A stretch of DNA of 64,000 bases, taken from the NCBI GenBank assembly GCA_964035015.1, contig CAXIUP010000138.1, positions 226,944-290,943 of the forward strand. Reading direction: 5' to 3'. The DNA is from Corallium rubrum. Its lineage: Eukaryota > Cnidaria > Anthozoa > Scleralcyonacea > Coralliidae. This document shows, one piece after another, positions 10,033 to 20,638 of the stretch (its first letter is position 1; every line of letters starts with the position of its first letter). The position numbers and the translations under genes were made by a program. The notes below the pieces were generated by a model. The model was not told the DNA's origin. It searched no databases and saw only the letters and a list, made by a program, of their open reading frames with translations.

Positions 10033-10278
10033 TTATTTATACCATTTTGGCCGCTTAGTACGTTGTACCTGTTTTGTGTACTTAGTATTTCGGATAAGTC
10101 TGGGTAATTCGTTTAACAAAGTTTCTAAATCTATAGGAGAAGCTTTAGCGCAAATCAAATACGATTGTCTATCTTTTGAGGACAATTGATGGAAGTCAGC
10201 CAAATGGTTGGACAATTTGAGTAAACTTTTCTTTCCACAGATGGGGCAGTCCTTACGCTTCCGAGGCATGACGTACAC
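10033..10278 (-). CDS. Small C2H2 zinc-finger protein of the Polinton
   Basis: 81 residues, open frame. It contains one C2H2-like finger (CPICGKK ... LSNHLADFH) near the N-terminus and a basic tail ending RTKRPKWYK. It lies 30 bp upstream of the ATPase on the same strand and about 430 bp after the PolB stop, so it belongs to the same element. Nucleic-acid binding is likely from the finger and the basic tail, but the role is unknown. It appears to be the only undamaged gene of the Polinton in this window. Confidence 0.7.
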   Translation of the reverse strand: MYVMPRKRKDCPICGKKSLLKLSNHLADFHQLSSKDRQSYLICAKASPIDLETLLNELPRLIRNTKYTKQVQRTKRPKWYK

Positions 10279-10471
10279 TAAACCTTCAGAGTTTTAGCAA
10301 CAACTTAAATTACGTTAAATGCTCAAGGACTTATGTGTCCCGGAAGGACTTTATTTGATAATTAGTCCCGTTTGAATAATACAACATGTGCCCTCTCTGA
10401 TCCTCCAGGAGCCTATGTTACCCCATGATCCAATTTTTTATAAAGAGAAAATATAGAAAATTGAATGTAAG

Positions 10472-10546
10472 CGCGAGGGTGGCCGAATGGTTAAGGCGCT
10501 GGGTTTAAAGTCCCAGAAGACGTGGGTTCGAACCCCACACCCGGCA
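10472..10546 (+). tRNA. tRNA-like gene, Leu-type features, probably atypical or pseudogene
   Basis: Canonical internal promoters are present: A box TGGCCGAATGG and B box GGTTCGAACCC. The T arm (GTGGG/CCCAC) and D arm (GCC/GGC) pair perfectly, and CTGGG/CCCAG forms the anticodon stem. A T6 run at 10551-10556 is a good Pol III terminator. The loop TTTAAAGT has eight bases instead of seven and would present TAA (Leu). The D arm is Leu/Ser-like, but the variable arm is only about 5 nt, and the acceptor stem is mispaired in the middle. It lies in the Polinton spacer between PolB and the zinc-finger gene, on the opposite strand. It may be a captured tRNA, a tRNA-derived insertion, or a decaying copy. 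Confidence 0.65.
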
Positions 10547-10796
10547 ATACTTTTTTCTTCAAAATAAAACAACAGGTAGTGTTAATAAAAGATATATTAT
10601 TCATTTTCCTATTTACAAGCACACAAAGTTAAAATTGTTAATTATCAGCACACAAAGTTAAAAGCTCTAAACTATTTACAATTATTTATAGATCCCATGT
10701 GCAAAAATCAGTAACCGTACGGAATGGTGTTGAAATTATCTATAATTACTCGTTTATATAAATAAGTTTTGTGGAAACACCACGTAAAATATATCT

Positions 10797-10840
10797 TTGC
10801 TAAGCTTTCGGCCTGTTGACTCAGGCCTTCATCAGAGCAA
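10797..10840 (-). ncRNA. Hammerhead ribozyme, type I, Penelope type (left)
   Basis: Read on the minus strand: stem I strand TTGCT, the core CTGATGA, stem II GGCC...GGCC, the core GAAA, a minimal stem III (GC) with the cleavage triplet CTT, then AGCAA pairing with TTGCT. All invariant core bases are present. Such minimal hammerheads are known from Penelope-like elements, where they often act as dimers. Confidence 0.82.
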
Positions 10841-10949
10841 TGACAACAAGTTGTTAGCTCACGTCATTTATAAACTAAGCAACTGATCAATTAAATCACG
10901 TAAGAATACAATGGCGTATCACGTTAATTTTATTAATTAGAAAACAAAA

Positions 10950-11591
10950 TCAAGAATATTCTCCGAATAGGGCACGCCACGTGCTATTTAATGGCTGTCC
11001 CTCCTGAGAAATAGTGTGATGTTTTGCGATCTCAATGGATTCTCTTGTTCTTCGCGTGAAGTATTGCTTGTCGCTGGCTAAGCGTGATGACTCTTCCCAC
11101 TTAACACGATGGTCATACTTCCAAGCGTGTTTGGCAACAGCAGACTTTTCTTGTTGCGCTTTTATGCAACATGTCTTGTGTTCCTTCAGGCGAGTTGAGA
11201 GATTCCTTCCCGTTTCTCCGATGTATACCAAGCCACACTCACAAGGAATGCGATACACTCCAGGCTTAGATAAGCTATCCACTCCATCTTTATGTGTGAA
11301 AAGTACCTTGAACAATTTGTGTTGACTACTGTGAAATACCTTCACACCAGCACGATTTAAAATCCTCTCAATGTTGTGAGACGCTGGTCCAATATACGGA
11401 AGAGAAACTGAAGGTGGTTCTTGCTGGGGCTGTGTATTCGGCTCTGGATGTACCGAAGGAGTCATAGAAACCTGAATCATCTTCTCAGGAAAACCGTTGT
11501 TAGGTAAAACCAACTTAGGGTGATCTAATTCTTCCTGAAGATGTTCTTCATCACAAATTGTTCGCGCTCGATGAACGAGAGTTTTGCACAC
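10950..11591 (-). CDS. Penelope C-terminal ORF with GIY-YIG endonuclease (left arm)
   Basis: 213 codons, the C-terminal part of a Penelope ORF. The GIY-YIG nuclease core is GVYRIPCECGLVYIGETGR followed by LSTRLKEHK, which cuts DNA for target-primed reverse transcription. The upstream RT-coding sequence continues to about 11870 but has stops, so this is the open tail of a truncated gene. It is almost identical to the ORF at 11944-12585, differing by about ten residues and in the last Tyr/His. Confidence 0.92.
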   Translation of the reverse strand: MCKTLVHRARTICDEEHLQEELDHPKLVLPNNGFPEKMIQVSMTPSVHPEPNTQPQQEPPSVSLPYIGPASHNIERILNRAGVKVFHSSQHKLFKVLFTHKDGVDSLSKPGVYRIPCECGLVYIGETGRNLSTRLKEHKTCCIKAQQEKSAVAKHAWKYDHRVKWEESSRLASDKQYFTRRTRESIEIAKHHTISQEGQPLNSTWRALFGEYS

Positions 11592-11870
11592 AGATGATTT
11601 AATACTTGGATGATGGAATGAATTGTAGTTAAGGTATCTGTCAGTGTGTGTTACACAGTATGACTTAAAGTCCCATCTGATTTAACGGAAAGCCAAACGT
11701 CCAAGAATGGGATAGATTTGTCTTGATTTTGTAATTCCATAGTGAATTTGATTGAAGGATGTATGCTGTTAAGGTGGTCAAGAAAATTAGACAAAGCATT
11801 CAAACCGTGTGACTAGGTACTTAGCGTATCATCAACATAACGTTTCCACATACCTGGTTTTAACGGGGCA
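11592..11870 (-). pseudogene. Penelope reverse transcriptase remnant
   Basis: Minus-strand translation gives the RT catalytic block YVDDTLS at about 11840, then a stop, then IPFLDVW-type sequence and another stop before joining the GIY-YIG ORF. These are characteristic of Penelope RT. It is 5' truncated at the turn of the inverted repeat. Confidence 0.85.
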
Positions 11871-11903
11871 GTTAATTTGAGAAGAAGGCTCTTGCAACTG
11901 CCC
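11858..11903. repeat. Short inverted repeat at the turn of the Penelope dimer
   Basis: AACGGGGCAGTT and AACTGCCCCGTT flank about 22 bp. It sits exactly where the two inverted copies meet and may mark the template-switch or end-joining site. Confidence 0.8.
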
Positions 11904-11943
11904 CGTTGCAACTTCATTCCATCATCCAAGTATTAAATCATCT

Positions 11944-12585
11944 GTGTGCAAAACTCTCGTTCATCGAGCGCGAACAAGTTGTGACGAAGAACATCTCCAG
12001 GAAGAATTAGATCACCTTAAGTTGGTTTTAACTAACAACGGTTTTCCTGAGAAGATGATTCAAGCTTCTATGACTCCTTCGGTACATCCAGAGCCGAATA
12101 CACAGCCCCAGCAAGAACCACCTTCAGTTTCTATTCCGTATATCGGACCAGCATCTCACAAGATTGAGAGGATTCTAAATCGTGCTGGTATGAAGGTATT
12201 TCACAGTAGTCAACACAAATTGTTCAAGGTACTTTTCACACATAAAGATGGAGTGGATAGCTTATCTAAGCCTGGAGTGTATCGCATTCCTTGTGAGTGT
12301 GGCTTGGTATACATCGGAGAAACGGGAAGGAATCTCTCAACTCGCCTGAAGGAACACAAGACATGTTGCATAAAAGCGCAACAAGAAAAGTCTGCTGTTG
12401 CCAAACACGCTTGGAAGTATGACCATCGTGTTAAGTGGGAAGAGTCATCACGCTTAGCCAGCGACAAGCAATACTTCACGCGAAGAACAAGAGAATCCAT
12501 TGAGATCGCAAAACATCACACTATTTCTCAGGAGGGACAGCCATTAAATAGCACGTGGCGTGCCCTATTCGGAGAACATTCTTGA
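11944..12585 (+). CDS. Penelope C-terminal ORF with GIY-YIG endonuclease (right arm)
   Basis: 213 codons, mirror copy of 10950-11591, with the same GIY-YIG motif and the same downstream sequence. The reading frame is open, but the element is truncated just upstream (about 11912), so no RT is encoded. Both copies staying open suggests little time since insertion, or gene conversion between arms. Confidence 0.92.
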   Translation: MCKTLVHRARTSCDEEHLQEELDHLKLVLTNNGFPEKMIQASMTPSVHPEPNTQPQQEPPSVSIPYIGPASHKIERILNRAGMKVFHSSQHKLFKVLFTHKDGVDSLSKPGVYRIPCECGLVYIGETGRNLSTRLKEHKTCCIKAQQEKSAVAKHAWKYDHRVKWEESSRLASDKQYFTRRTRESIEIAKHHTISQEGQPLNSTWRALFGEHS

Positions 12586-12694
12586 TTTTGTTTTCTAATT
12601 AATAAAATTAACGTGATACGCCATTGTATTCTTACGTGATTTAATTGATCAGTTGCTTAGTTTATAAATGACGTGAGCTAACACCTTGTTGTCA

Positions 12695-12738
12695 TTGTTC
12701 TGATGAAGGCCCGAGTCAACAGGCCGAAAGCTTAGCAA
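12695..12738 (+). ncRNA. Hammerhead ribozyme, type I, Penelope type (right)
   Basis: Same architecture as the left copy: TTGTT/AGCAA stem I (one G-U pair), CTGATGA, GGCC/GGCC stem II, GAAA, GC, CTT. Two positions differ from the left copy (a G-U pair in stem I, one loop base), both compatible with folding. Confidence 0.82.
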
Positions 12739-12823
12739 AGAAATATTTTACGTGGTGTTTCCACAAACTTATTTATATTACTTTATCGCCATGAAAACGT
12801 TCAAAGAATTAATTACTCGTTTA

Positions 12824-13424
12824 TTGTACACTATTCTATAATCCTTGTGTTGTTGTTTTGTGATAACCTGCTTCGTGCGAGTGTCCCTAGTAATTTTGAA
12901 CGGTATATCTACAGCAACTTTCGGTGGACCTGTGCTTTCCATATCACACAGGATATTAAGATACACGAGATCACATATAACATTAAAATTAATTTTCTCC
13001 AATGTTTGGAAATTTAGAGTTATACCTCGTATCTCACAACAGGTTTTACCATTGTTCATTTCATACGCGTAATTTTTAGGACCCCCAGAAACGAAAGTCG
13101 TGATGTGACCACCATCTATCTCGTCCGTCAATTCGCCCAAATAAACGCCGGTCTCCGGTTCTGGCTCTCCCGGTCTACTTAGGTAAATCACTGAGTCCGT
13201 GTCGTAATATAGAACTCTTTCTCCCAGTTGTTCCAACGTATTGTAAAGCTTTAGCCGAGCGTGAGCAGTTGTGAACGCAGCAATCACCACACTGGTCTTG
13301 GCATTCGGCTGGATGAAGTTATCTTTGTACTCGTATCGTAGTTCTACGACGTCGTCACTTACAAACGAGGCGTCCGTCACGTCAATCTCATCGGATGTCA
13401 ACATGTCAAAATACACTTGCGGAT
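12824..13424 (-). pseudogene. PolB palm segment with motif C
   Basis: About 200 codons without a stop. It includes motif C (YYDTDSVIY) near 13200, preceded by KTSVVIAAFTTAHAR, and followed by SGGPKNYAY and ITLNF. It joins to 24837 and above on the other side of the MULE and to 10742 on the other side of the Penelope dimer. The last 35 bases of the gene (10742-10708) end in an IPYGY-type C-terminus that is typical for Polinton polymerases. Confidence 0.88.
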
Positions 13425-13530
13425 GGTAAGTTAGAAAACCCGGAATCCGGAATCCATATAATTTTCATAATTAGCATAAAATTATAATTAATTATGCTTA
13501 TAGTGAGGCAAGAAAAATAAGGGGGAAAGG
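13425..13530 (+). repeat. MULE left terminal inverted repeat
   Basis: Reverse-complement match of the last about 100 bp of the element: the terminus GGTAAGTTAG..., two GGAATCC repeats, then a single copy of the AT-rich minisatellite unit ending AAAAATAAGGGGG. Confidence 0.9.
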
Positions 13531-13972
13531 TGTTCCGCTGTTCCGCTGTTCCGTGTTTTACTAAACGCCTTATGAATTTATCAGCCTATAAAAATTTATC
13601 GAAATTACAAGCTGACAGCTGTTTCATTGCGCTTTCGAGAGGCAACTTGAGATACGTGAAATATCTGACAACACGATTCATTATTCCCGTGTTTAGGGTC
13701 GTTCTACGATATAAAAGATTGCTGGATTTGTTAAATTTATTCAGGGTTTGGGTTTCAATTACAAAATACGTCTGGCTGTAAAATCGGTAAGCACTAAATG
13801 CCATACCGGAGGCCCCTTGAGCCCGCAATACTACGGTCATCTACGCAAGTGTTGTAGTTAACATCACTGTGCTGCCGATGTCTCCCTTACTCTGTAGATT
13901 CGTGAGAAGGAAGTTCAGGTCCCGCTTCATGACTGGAAAATCGTTCGATAAATAGATTCCATTTTCCCGTTT

Positions 13973-14099
13973 CTGTTCAGTTATAGATGCACATATGACG
14001 TCACAACGTGGTAAGAACAAAAAAGTGGCCCACGAGACGAGTGGGTCACTGATGTTCTTACCACGTTGTGACGTCTTCTGTGCATCTATAACTGAACAG
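13973..14099. repeat. Foldback inside the non-autonomous MULE
   Basis: Arms of about 47 bp start CTGTTCAGTTATAGATGCAC and end in GTGGTAAGAACA, pairing with the sequence up to 14099. The loop contains a smaller stem (GTGGCCCAC/GTGGGTCAC). Confidence 0.9.
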
Positions 14100-14172
14100 A
14101 CGACGACGACGACGACGACGACGACGACAAGAACAACAACAACAAGAACAACAACAACAACAACAACAACAA
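14100..14172. repeat. (GAC)n-(AAC)n microsatellite
   Basis: Run of GAC trinucleotides followed by AAC trinucleotides with a few AGA interruptions. Apparent ORFs on both strands here are only low-complexity translations. Confidence 0.92.
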
Positions 14173-14343
14173 ATAAATCTATTTGTTTTATACAATATAA
14201 AAATTACACAATAATTCTTGCCGGATTTGGGGCACGAAGAAAGAAAAAAGCAAGTCAGCTGACGTGATCTGACGTGATCCATGTGTCCGTCCTCTAATAG
14301 ATCATGGGCAACAACCAATGAAAACACGCATAGCAACCAGGGT

Positions 14344-14346
<3 letters not shown>

Positions 14347-14376
<30 letters not shown>
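14347..14376. repeat. (TA)n microsatellite
   Basis: About 30 bases of alternating TA within the nested element. Confidence 0.9.
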
Positions 14377-14380
<4 letters not shown>

Positions 14381-14975
14381 GTTTCAAATAAATTGTATAG
14401 TAAGCTCTAGATCTCTGTATCGAGCACTCTACACGTTTCTCTAGCTCTGTCCAAGGGTCTTCGCTCGAAACGTTAAACTACTACGTTCTCTGTTTCGGCA
14501 GTATATCTAACCGCTTACTATATTTCGAATTTCGACACTTGCTACTATACCGGTTATACCGCTGACAAAATTAGCCGAATGCGGGCTCAAGGGGCCTCAC
14601 GGTATGGCATTTAGTGCTTACCACTGATCAGTGGTGCTTACCTGTAAAATCTGTGTGCTCATTTGAACTCAGTAAACAGTCGTAATTTATAAGTTTTAGA
14701 GTAGGTAATCAGAACCACACTGGCGTTAAAGTAGCGTGATAGCAGATATAAGCCCGATAAGGGAGTAAATCGTCGACGGAGATATTTGATTTTATACTAA
14801 CATAGCGCAAATAAATTAGCTCATTAGCCTGTGGCTATGTTGCATACGTATCAAACTCGTAAATTTATTTGATCAACAACATCAATACCAGCTTTGGTAC
14901 ATAGGATACAAACATGACACTAACTACAACTACATGACATACATATTACATATATATAAAGTTAATTTCTATTAT

Positions 14976-16005
14976 CTACGTTAATTTATCAAAAATTGTT
15001 AAAACATCGAAACAGTATTTCCCTGCCAAAGCCATAACTGTTCTGTCTTGCATAGACATAAGGTACATAAAAATATCTTGGGAATTAAACAATTTTGTGT
15101 TTGTACATGACGTTAAAAAGTGTTCTTCATTCCCGATCTCGTTAAGATCGCAATGTTTACATAGTCTATTACTGTATGAAACATTGCTGTATCGACCAGT
15201 TTCAACAGGTAACCTATGAGCTGAAATCCTTAATTTTGTGACAGCTTGACGGTGTTTGAAATTGTGAATTTCAGAAAGATATTTTTCACAACCAAAGTTA
15301 GTTTTCAGTTTTTTGAAAATTCTTAACTTGCCATTGTTTTCACCCTGTTTAATCTGTTCTTTCCAGTATTCAATAAAATATTCTTCTATTTTATTTTTCA
15401 AGTAATGGCAAAAATTACCTAGTTCTTTGGTAGATGATGCAGAAGACTGAGAGTTGCAAATTTCTACCCCACGTAGCTGTAGTAAATATTTTGTGAATGA
15501 TATTGGTTGTAGGTTAAAGTTCATGTAGACTCTCGCCGCTTGAGCTTTCACCAACAAGGGTATCTGGAAAAGGTGAACTTTGGATGCGAAACCAAAATTT
15601 TGTTACAAGTTTAGCTATTTGTATAATTAAGGGTGTCCTGCCTCGTTCAGCGAAGACGGCCAAATTTGTTGATTTTGAATGAATGCCTAGAATTATTTTG
15701 CAAAATTTTAAATGAAGTCTTTCAAGATCATTTCTTATTTTAAAAATTTTAGATTTAAACATTTCGAAAGAATTTATTTTGCCCAGTAAGTATGGGCCCC
15801 AAACTTCGCAACCATACAGTAAAATTGGAACTAACATCGAAGAGAAAAGTTTTAAAAGTAATTTGATTGGTACATTTTCCACGTTTGAAAAACTTTTGAA
15901 TAAACTATGGTAGGCACATAATGCTTTACCATATATTATTTTTTGTGTTCGTTTAAAATTACCGGAAAAAATGAAGAATGATACCAAGGTAACAATATTC
16001 ATCAA
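14976..16005 (-). pseudogene. Non-LTR retrotransposon ORF2 C-terminal fragment, inside the MULE
   Basis: Two overlapping frames (16005-15514 and 15557-14976), with a frameshift near 15540. They encode the region after the RT catalytic core: LLYGCEVWGPYLL, ERLHLKFCKIILG and AERGRTPL, then a C-terminal domain with Cys/His residues (RLCKHCDLNEIGNEEHFLTSC) typical of CR1/L2/Tx1-like ORF2 ends. The catalytic RT motifs are missing, so the copy is 5' truncated near 16010. The sequence 14850-14975 downstream is probably its 3' untranslated tail. It lies between the nested element and the transposase. Confidence 0.82.
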
Positions 16006-16356
16006 CTTGTTCTAAAATGTTATTATCAAATGACGCGAACCAAGGCTGTTAGACATGCAGTATAAAATTACATAAAGAATTATAAATAAGGTTTCAGAAA
16101 CAAGAATGATGCGTATACGTAACGTAGCAATGTGCATCATACTTTGGGACACAATTCCATTAAAAACATGTTTTAAGACTTTTAACATTGTGCGCAAAGT
16201 TGCTGTCAGGGTGCGGGAAACGCCGTTTCAGTTTAAAAATTGCGGACTTCAACAAATTTGTCTAAGGTATAAAGATTAACAAAATAAATATGTTCCTCTT
16301 AGTTCAAGGTAAAACTATTGATGTTTATAATCGGTTGTCGAGGAATGGAGAGAATC

Positions 16357-19300
16357 TCACAATCCAAACCTTGTTCTAACTGCGGCAACAAGCTCGGGCG
16401 TTAACCCTGTTGCGCTAGCGGGATTGGAAAAGATACCACGCACCTGTTCAACATTAAAAAGGGGATGTCGGCGCAAAAGGCAATTTGGGCCGATGTGGTA
16501 ATACCGATTCTGTTCTCTACCTAACTTCCATTGTTTTCCCAACGTGGCGTTGTCCACTAAGGGATACCAGTCTTTTTCCTTTCGTCCGATCACGAATTGG
16601 TTATCGGGTGGAGGAAGAAGACCTTCACCTTTGAATAGACCACAACAACCGGTACATCTTGAAATATTTCCCTTCAAGTAGGCTAAGAAATATTCGTTGT
16701 TGGATTCCGGAATTGGAGGTTTAGGAGGTAAAGGAACTCCACGTGGAAATGTGCCTGCCATATTGTCGTTTGCCTGTTGGTTTGGTTGTGATGGTATGAC
16801 GTTAGGGAATAATTGTGGAGGTATGAAATGTTGCTGCTGCTGTTGGTAATGATGTTGGTAAATGGCAGTCGTTGGTGGATTGCCGGTTGCGGGATATAAT
16901 CTATGAGTACTGATAGGGGTATTTGTTGGTTGACAAATTGGTAAAGAACTACTTGGTAGCCGATTTGCTTGGAAAAGGTAAGGGTAAGAAATAGGTGAAG
17001 GTTGATTAGCGTCCATGGGCAAATTCATGGTTGTTTGTGTTTGTGATTGTGGTAATGCACTAGAAAATGGGTTAACGTAACTGTCTATTGGCTCCGGAGC
17101 ACGACGTTTTCTTTTGGCAATTCCACCTTTTCTTCCCGATCTTTGGGTGTTGACGTTCATTGTCGCAACTTGGGACAAGTTGTTTGTCTCTGGTTTACTT
17201 TTAAGCAAGTAACTGACGAACGTTTGAAGCATCCCTGATTTGTGTGCAGTGGAAACAGCGTGCGAACAAATTTTCTTTGGAGGGAATTGCTTGCACGTGC
17301 AGGTTATTTTTCCTCCATCGTGCACTTGCACATAATAAGGTACTGGTGTTGAATCAGCCAAAACAGAAAACGATTTAATGCGCGGATCATTGGTAGGTGC
17401 AGTACAGATATTACACTCTTGTGACAAAAGGCGCTCAGCTTTTACCCAAACGCACTGAAGGAAATTGTCGTCAAACATGCCAGCGAGGACAGATCTGTCG
17501 ACACGCAACTTTGTATTCGCCTGCGAAGTGTTCGTCAGGAAAGGATCTCGTCTAGCAGTGTAAATTACTGGTTGGCTAGGACTTGAATCCTCTCCGTACA
17601 GTTGCTCCATCGATAACAAGTAAATGTCATTAATGTATTTGCGTCTCTGTTCCTCGCCCTTTTTGAACCAATCGTCTCTTTCCAACTGGAATTCTTTGAA
17701 AGGCTCTCGTAATTCGTACTGTTCAGATGCCCCGTACATGGCAAGAACTACCTCTGTTTCTTGCTCATCCTCTATTATCTCCTTGAGATCTTTCACGAAT
17801 CGCGTTTCCCCTTGTTCTCGTCCTTTCGTTTTATGCCGCAAACGCCTATTTGTGTTTTCGCTATCGTTCGTGAAAAATTTTGGAGGAGGGTCACCGAGTC
17901 CCGCCTTTGTTCTGACGCTTGCAATCATGCATGATTTAATCATGTTTGCGTGATCAAGCATCCATTGGTAGACTCTGCAATCTTCTGGTCGTTCAGAATC
18001 GCAGCATTCTCGATTTGCCCAAGGTAATTGTAGTGATAGCAGCCTGGCATCAAACTCGTCTTCGCTACAAGAATCAAGCAGACCACTTTGATACACATCG
18101 CCTTCTTGTTTTCCAAAAATTTCGTCCATATAATCATTCACCTGAAATTTGGCACCGGTCCGCGATTTAAGGCCGGTTAGAAAAGACATCACGTTCCCAC
18201 GAAAATGCCGAAAGCAGCGTAGGTGAAGTGCAAGTGGAAACGCCTCGCCTAGTGCGTCGCTGAGTGCTTTTTCACCATCTGTACCGTAACAGAGTAAATT
18301 TTCGAGTTCACGTCGGAGGCTTACCAGCTTATCAAAAAATAGTTTATACGTATCGCGAGTTTTGCTATGATGGATAAACACTGGCCCAATGAAAACAGGC
18401 GGTTTTCCAGTTGTACGACACTTCAGAAGCAAGTTACGGTACGAAGTTGGTGTGACGCTGAAATTTCCGAAATTGAATGTGGGGTCAACAGATAAGTAAC
18501 TGAAGTCTATTTCGCTGGTGCAGAATCGACAAAGGTCGTGCAGTTGGTTCTCCGTCGCAAGAACAGTAAGTGGTTCCCCGGAAATTTCTTGCATGCGTAC
18601 AAACCCCTGTCCCTCTGTCTTCGCAAACCAGTTCAAGCTACTCATTTCGTCATTTTCACGATGTGGCGTACGCCAACTGACATTTCCTTTGTGCATCATG
18701 TCGTACGCTTGTCTTCTACCCCGCGGTAAACTGGCTTCGGAACTACTCGTAAAACATCCTCCTACCTCTTTTCTTGTTTTAGCAACTGCCTCGCTGGGGT
18801 TTAAGGTTTTCAAGTTTTTGCGCAAAGAAACTTTGGTTGACGCTTTTGTACGCGTAAAAGGTTTGAAGCGCTTGGCATTACCGTGAGGAAAAACGTTAAT
18901 GTCGTGTTCGTTTCCATCAAAAAGGTACTGAACTGCGGCGACATTTCCGACAATATCGCCCCGCCTATCACGAAGATATGATACGGTCTGCCGAAAGTCA
19001 GGGTATTCTTTGAGTTTCCGATACGTGCGTGTAAAGTTATATTCATTTGATTCGGTAATCTCTTTCCGGGAAGACGAAATTTTTTTCCAGCTTCCCGACT
19101 TTTTTCTTTTGTACACATGGGTGCTCTGTCCGTTGTTTACGTATGACCCATTTCCATCTGCGGGAAGATCTTCCAAAGGCACAAACCGCAAATCGATTAT
19201 AAATGAGCAGTTGTATTGTACACGCATCGGCTGTTCAGTGCATTTCACCGGATGCTCATCCGACAGGATACGCAAAATATCTAACGCCACGTATGATTTG

Positions 19301-20577
19301 GTCGGAAAACCGTAAATTGGTACCCGCTCGTTGTTATCGTGAAACGTTTGTTCAACTACCTCCTCGTCGGACGTTGCTGACGACGACGACGCGGAGCTAA
19401 CGCTGAACGATAATTTTAATTTGTTTTCTTTAGCAGGCATGGCCAAGGGCCTGGACCGCGACTGACAAGTTTTCAGAAGCATCTTATTTCGTGCACTAGC
19501 ACAAGACAAGATGCTCGATGGCATTTTCTCTTGTTTTACCGGCGAATCAGTTAGACAGATTGGGTCATCCGGTGTGCCTGCATTATCTACCGAAGAAAGA
19601 TCTTGTTGTTCATCTTGATCGCTTTCTTCCTTAAGCGTAAGAGTTGTCTTTGCCGTTTCCTTTGAAGCTAAACAATTTAAGACGAACGTTTTGTTACAAA
19701 TATTTTCAAGGAAATAATGATTTAACTGCAGCTTAAAGACCGCTGATAAAAAAAGTTGTGGCATGCACGCCGCCCGAATCGAATGAAGGCGCATTTTCAA
19801 AAACTTAAAACAAATAACAACAATGAATAAGTGAACAGTGAATACGAGCTCGAAAAGAACATTGAAAAATCCAGTTAAACGCATTTTCGATCGCATTATA
19901 TTGCCTTTTAAAAATATATTTCTTCGTGAATGAGAAAAACAAACGCTCTTTTTAACCTGAGAAGATAATTAACCTGAACGAGCTTTCGATGCTTTCGGTT
20001 GCCAGTCTGCAGGCTTTTACAGGTTAAAAGTAAGTGGAAAGCGTGCAAGGTCTACATAATAGCCCATTAATAATACTTAACTTTAATATTAAATATTAAT
20101 ATTTAATCGTTATTATGTTTAATGCTACTACACTGTACTGCTCAGAAATAGCCTAACAAAAACCGAGGTCAAACCTAGGTTAACCTCAGCTTAATCGTAA
20201 TATAACTCTGTTCAGTATTAAACTGTCTCTAAATCACTATGAATCAAAATATGGACTGTTTTCTATATTACTAGATAATTTTCTTGTGTTTTACTAAAGT
20301 TTATTACCATTTCTATCATTGTTTAACTTAACCTCAACCTCAACCGCACTGTTAGGTTATTTCTGAGCAGTACTGTATGTTTAATCACTCAAGCGGGCTA
20401 TCTTGGACAAAACACATTCGTCACTGTGATGTTCAATCATTACTTGTATTTACCAATTGCAAATGTACTCTTTGTGCAAAGAAATATGTTTATTAGCTAT
20501 TGTTTACTTTAGGGTGTTCAGACATTTATTTTGACCCGTTGCTAGGGATAACTTGATTTGACCACAGAGCTTCTATG

Positions 20578-20638
<61 letters not shown>

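Larger units (their letters stand above)
10757..12809. mobile_element. Penelope-like retroelement, inverted 5'-truncated dimer
   Basis: Two copies of the 3' part of a Penelope element face away from each other. The arms (10757 to about 11625, and about 11912 to 12785) are nearly identical reverse complements of about 870 bp. A 14-bp target duplication TAATTACTCGTTTA lies at 10743-10756 and 12810-12823, so both copies arrived as one insertion. Each arm has a GIY-YIG endonuclease ORF and a hammerhead ribozyme near the outer end. The left copy extends further 5' into reverse transcriptase. The turn contains its own small inverted repeat (11858-11903). Confidence 0.92.
13786..14642. mobile_element. 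Non-autonomous MULE-like element nested in the MULE
   Basis: 857 bp. Left end GGTAAGCACTAAATGCCAT and right end reading the same inward after ...GGTGCTTACC; the sub-terminal inverted match runs about 42 bp including GCCCCTTGAGCCCGC. A 9-bp duplication TGTAAAATC flanks it (13777-13785 and 14643-14651). The first six bases GGTAAG equal those of the host MULE, suggesting mobilisation by a related transposase. It has no coding capacity. The interior has a long foldback (13973-14099) and simple repeats. Confidence 0.88.

Noticed and set aside
11035-12500. Two identical 96-codon ORFs antisense to the Penelope arms
   Set aside because: Shadows of the GIY-YIG ORFs; identical only because the arms are inverted copies.
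14058-14387. ORFs over the GAC/AAC and TA repeats on both strands
   Set aside because: Poly-Cys, poly-Arg and poly-Thr translations of microsatellites.
17624-19400. Several plus-strand ORFs opposite the MULE transposase
   Set aside because: All lie antisense to a continuous, domain-bearing coding exon.
19668-19896. Hydrophobic N-terminus (MRSKMRLTGFFNVL) of the long MULE ORF as the true start
   Set aside because: A good acceptor at 19668 joins in phase to three upstream coding exons beginning at 23178, so this stretch is more likely intron.
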